Shown here piece by piece: positions 62,921 through 64,000 of a stretch of 64,000 bases of DNA. The notes beneath the pieces were generated by a model, which was not told where the DNA came from, made no database searches, and saw only the letters and a program-made list of their open reading frames with translations. The stretch is from Trinickia mobilis. GTDB lineage: Bacteria > Pseudomonadota > Gammaproteobacteria > Burkholderiales > Burkholderiaceae. The stretch is from assembly GCF_017315705.1 (NCBI RefSeq), contig NZ_JAFLRF010000023.1, positions 23,492 to 87,491 of the forward strand, written 5' to 3'. The stretch's first letter is position 1. Each line of letters begins with the position of its first letter. A program made the position numbers and the translations under genes.

Positions 62921-63235
62921 TTACTTCTTCGCGCCGCAATCAAAAGTATATTGCCCCACCTGCTCGTCGCCCTCACGGAGGGTGAGGTCGACTTCGCAGT
63001 GACCCCCGGTCTGCGGAGTCACACGGACAGACGAGATGGCTTTTGGCTGTCCAGTTGACACGCTTATCGCGCCCCCTTGCGAGATGCTCGACGTTCCCGC
63101 CTTGCCGCTGTTCAGGATCTTCAAGTCATACTGGAGCCGTGCGTCGCGCTCCGACCTGACGTACGGGACGACGTAACTCGAGTTCTGATTCGTGTCCACG
63201 TCGAACCAAACGTGAATATTGACATCAGCTATCAC
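62921..63235 (-). CDS. csgH: CsgH-like curli assembly protein
   Basis: A 104-residue protein resembling CsgC/CsgH periplasmic inhibitors of premature curli polymerisation. The pattern includes VNIHVWFDVDTNQNSSYVVP, DLKILNSGKAGTSSISQGG and CEVDLTLREGDEQVGQYTFDC, whose two Cys could form a disulfide. The start GTG at 63235 was chosen because AAGGAGG stands five bases upstream; longer in-frame starts lack support. No obvious signal peptide is visible with this start, which is odd for a periplasmic protein. It follows the curlin gene by 81 bases. Confidence 0.72.
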   Translation of the reverse strand: MIADVNIHVWFDVDTNQNSSYVVPYVRSERDARLQYDLKILNSGKAGTSSISQGGAISVSTGQPKAISSVRVTPQTGGHCEVDLTLREGDEQVGQYTFDCGAKK

Positions 63236-63316
63236 CACGACCTCCTTCCGGACAAAAAGGCTTCCGCCTGTCATGCGATGACGGCCGGACTCGCCGGCCG
63301 CCATCGCTGCGACCAC

Positions 63317-64000
63317 TTAGTGCTGAGCAATGCTTGCGTAGTTTCCGGTGCCGTTCTGGTTGACCGTCGCTTTGTTGGCGTTGCCCACCTGGGTCACATA
63401 CGCCTGGTTATACGTCCCATTTTGCGCAACATTCAGGCCGTCGTAGTAGCCGGCTTGATAGGTCTGGGCGTAGTTCCCGCCGCCGCTTTGGTTCACGTCC
63501 GCAGTGGAGTAAAACGCAGCTTCCTGCTCGACATAGGCACCGTTGCCGACATTTGCCGCCGTGTCGTCCTGACTGACATTAACCGTGTTCGAGCCGCCGT
63601 TCTGCTGAAGCACGGTTGCGGTGTTATTGGGGGCGCCGGTATTGTTGCTGTTCTGGGTCACCAGGTTGGCGTCCGAGGCCTCAAAGTTTTGTGTGATTCC
63701 CGCAGTGTTTTGCGCACCGGTCTGGGTCACGGTGTCCATGTTCCCGGTCGCGGCGTATTGCGCAACTCCTGCAAGGTTTTGCACACCGGTTTGGGTAACA
63801 CTCACGTTGTTGAAGCCACCGTACTGTTGCTGAAGGCTGGCGCTGTTCGCGACACCGTTCTGGGTTACGTTGTCGGTGTCGGCCGTCTCATAGGTTTGAG
63901 CGACCGAGGCGCCGTTTTGCACGCCGGACTGAGAAACGGTCACGTTGTTGGACACACCGCTCTGTTGCTGAAGGCTGGCGCTGTTCGCGACACCGCTCTG
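63317..64000 (-). CDS. Curlin-repeat protein (CsgA/CsgB-like), 5-prime partial
   Basis: At least 227 codons, open at the window edge, made of repeats of about 20-27 residues with N-x-V-x-Q-x-G and A-x-V-x-Q motifs (VSQSGVQNGASVAQTYE, VTQTGVQNLAGVAQYAA, VNQNGTGNYASIAQH). These are the strand-loop-strand repeats of amyloid curli subunits. Low charge, and Asn/Gln/Thr/Gly richness, fit an extracellular fibre. Longer than E. coli CsgA, with at least nine irregular repeats. The signal peptide lies outside the window. The ATG/GTG at 63955 is internal, not the start. Confidence 0.85.
   Translation of the reverse strand, partial: QSGVANSASLQQQSGVSNNVTVSQSGVQNGASVAQTYETADTDNVTQNGVANSASLQQQYGGFNNVSVTQTGVQNLAGVAQYAATGNMDTVTQTGAQNTAGITQNFEASDANLVTQNSNNTGAPNNTATVLQQNGGSNTVNVSQDDTAANVGNGAYVEQEAAFYSTADVNQSGGGNYAQTYQAGYYDGLNVAQNGTYNQAYVTQVGNANKATVNQNGTGNYASIAQH
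63824..63995. repeat. Exact 34-bp direct repeat within the curlin gene
   Basis: The segment at 63824-63857 recurs base for base at 63962-63995, 138 bases apart (46 codons, two curlin repeats). It shows a higher-order duplication inside the gene and a possible site for slippage or recombination that changes repeat number. Confidence 0.7.

Overview
The window looks like a chromosomal or megaplasmid segment of a Burkholderiaceae bacterium (Paraburkholderia, Caballeronia or Burkholderia). The grounds are three Gram-negative porins of the OmpC/PF13609 type common in that family, two small proteins resembling the Burkholderia BPSL0761 family, high-GC catabolic operons with ABC and MFS transporters, a CsgH/curlin pair and an egtB-egtD pair. 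No rRNA, tRNA or CRISPR array was seen. All family names are from pattern recognition; no search was run.

Region by region. (1) 1-4.8 kb: a minus-strand series of small, mostly unrecognised genes with two paralogous metallophosphoesterases and two paralogous BPSL0761-like proteins. (2) 4.9-10.2 kb: accessory DNA. It holds a tandem-HTH regulator, a TniQ-like zinc-finger protein, a gene-free stretch with five copies of one repeat in both orientations, two toxin-antitoxin pairs, and a composite insertion-sequence scar (IS6-type and IS110-type fragments). (3) 10.5-25.4 kb: a very GC-rich catabolic island. A plus-strand operon (ABC importer, hydantoinase, epimerase) converges on a nine-gene minus-strand operon (AllA-like, PuuE-like, a second ABC importer, epimerase, two SDRs). 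A LysR regulator and a porin complete it. One roughly 65-bp promoter/operator architecture recurs at identical spacing in front of both operons and the porin, so these look like one regulon. (4) 25.6-29.8 kb: MATE exporter, ketopantoate-reductase-like enzyme, small UvrD/Fbh1-like helicase. (5) 30-47.9 kb: a second catabolic locus on the minus strand, led by a GntR/UTRA regulator: Liv-type ABC importer, LeuC/LeuD-like dehydratase, HyuA/HyuB, an isochorismatase-fold protein lacking its usual Cys, a PEP-mutase/isocitrate-lyase-family enzyme, an MFS carrier and a fused aconitase-family protein. A divergent porin shares a promoter-region motif with the GntR gene. (6) 47.9-64 kb: decayed DNA with gene remnants, an extradiol-dioxygenase-like enzyme with an AAHS-type carrier, a gamma-glutamylcyclotransferase-like exported protein, a PRISE-like reductase with an altered catalytic motif, egtB-egtD, a third porin, an ArgE-like M20 hydrolase with an MFS carrier, a DUF1330 protein, and csgH with a curlin-repeat gene that runs off the right edge.

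How the genes work together: regions 3 and 5 each appear to be complete uptake-to-cleavage systems (porin, importer, ring or amide hydrolases, then dehydrogenases or a hydratase/lyase) under a dedicated regulator. The substrates are not known; cyclic ureides or hydantoins (region 3) and cyclic imides or substituted maleates (region 5) are inferences from enzyme families.
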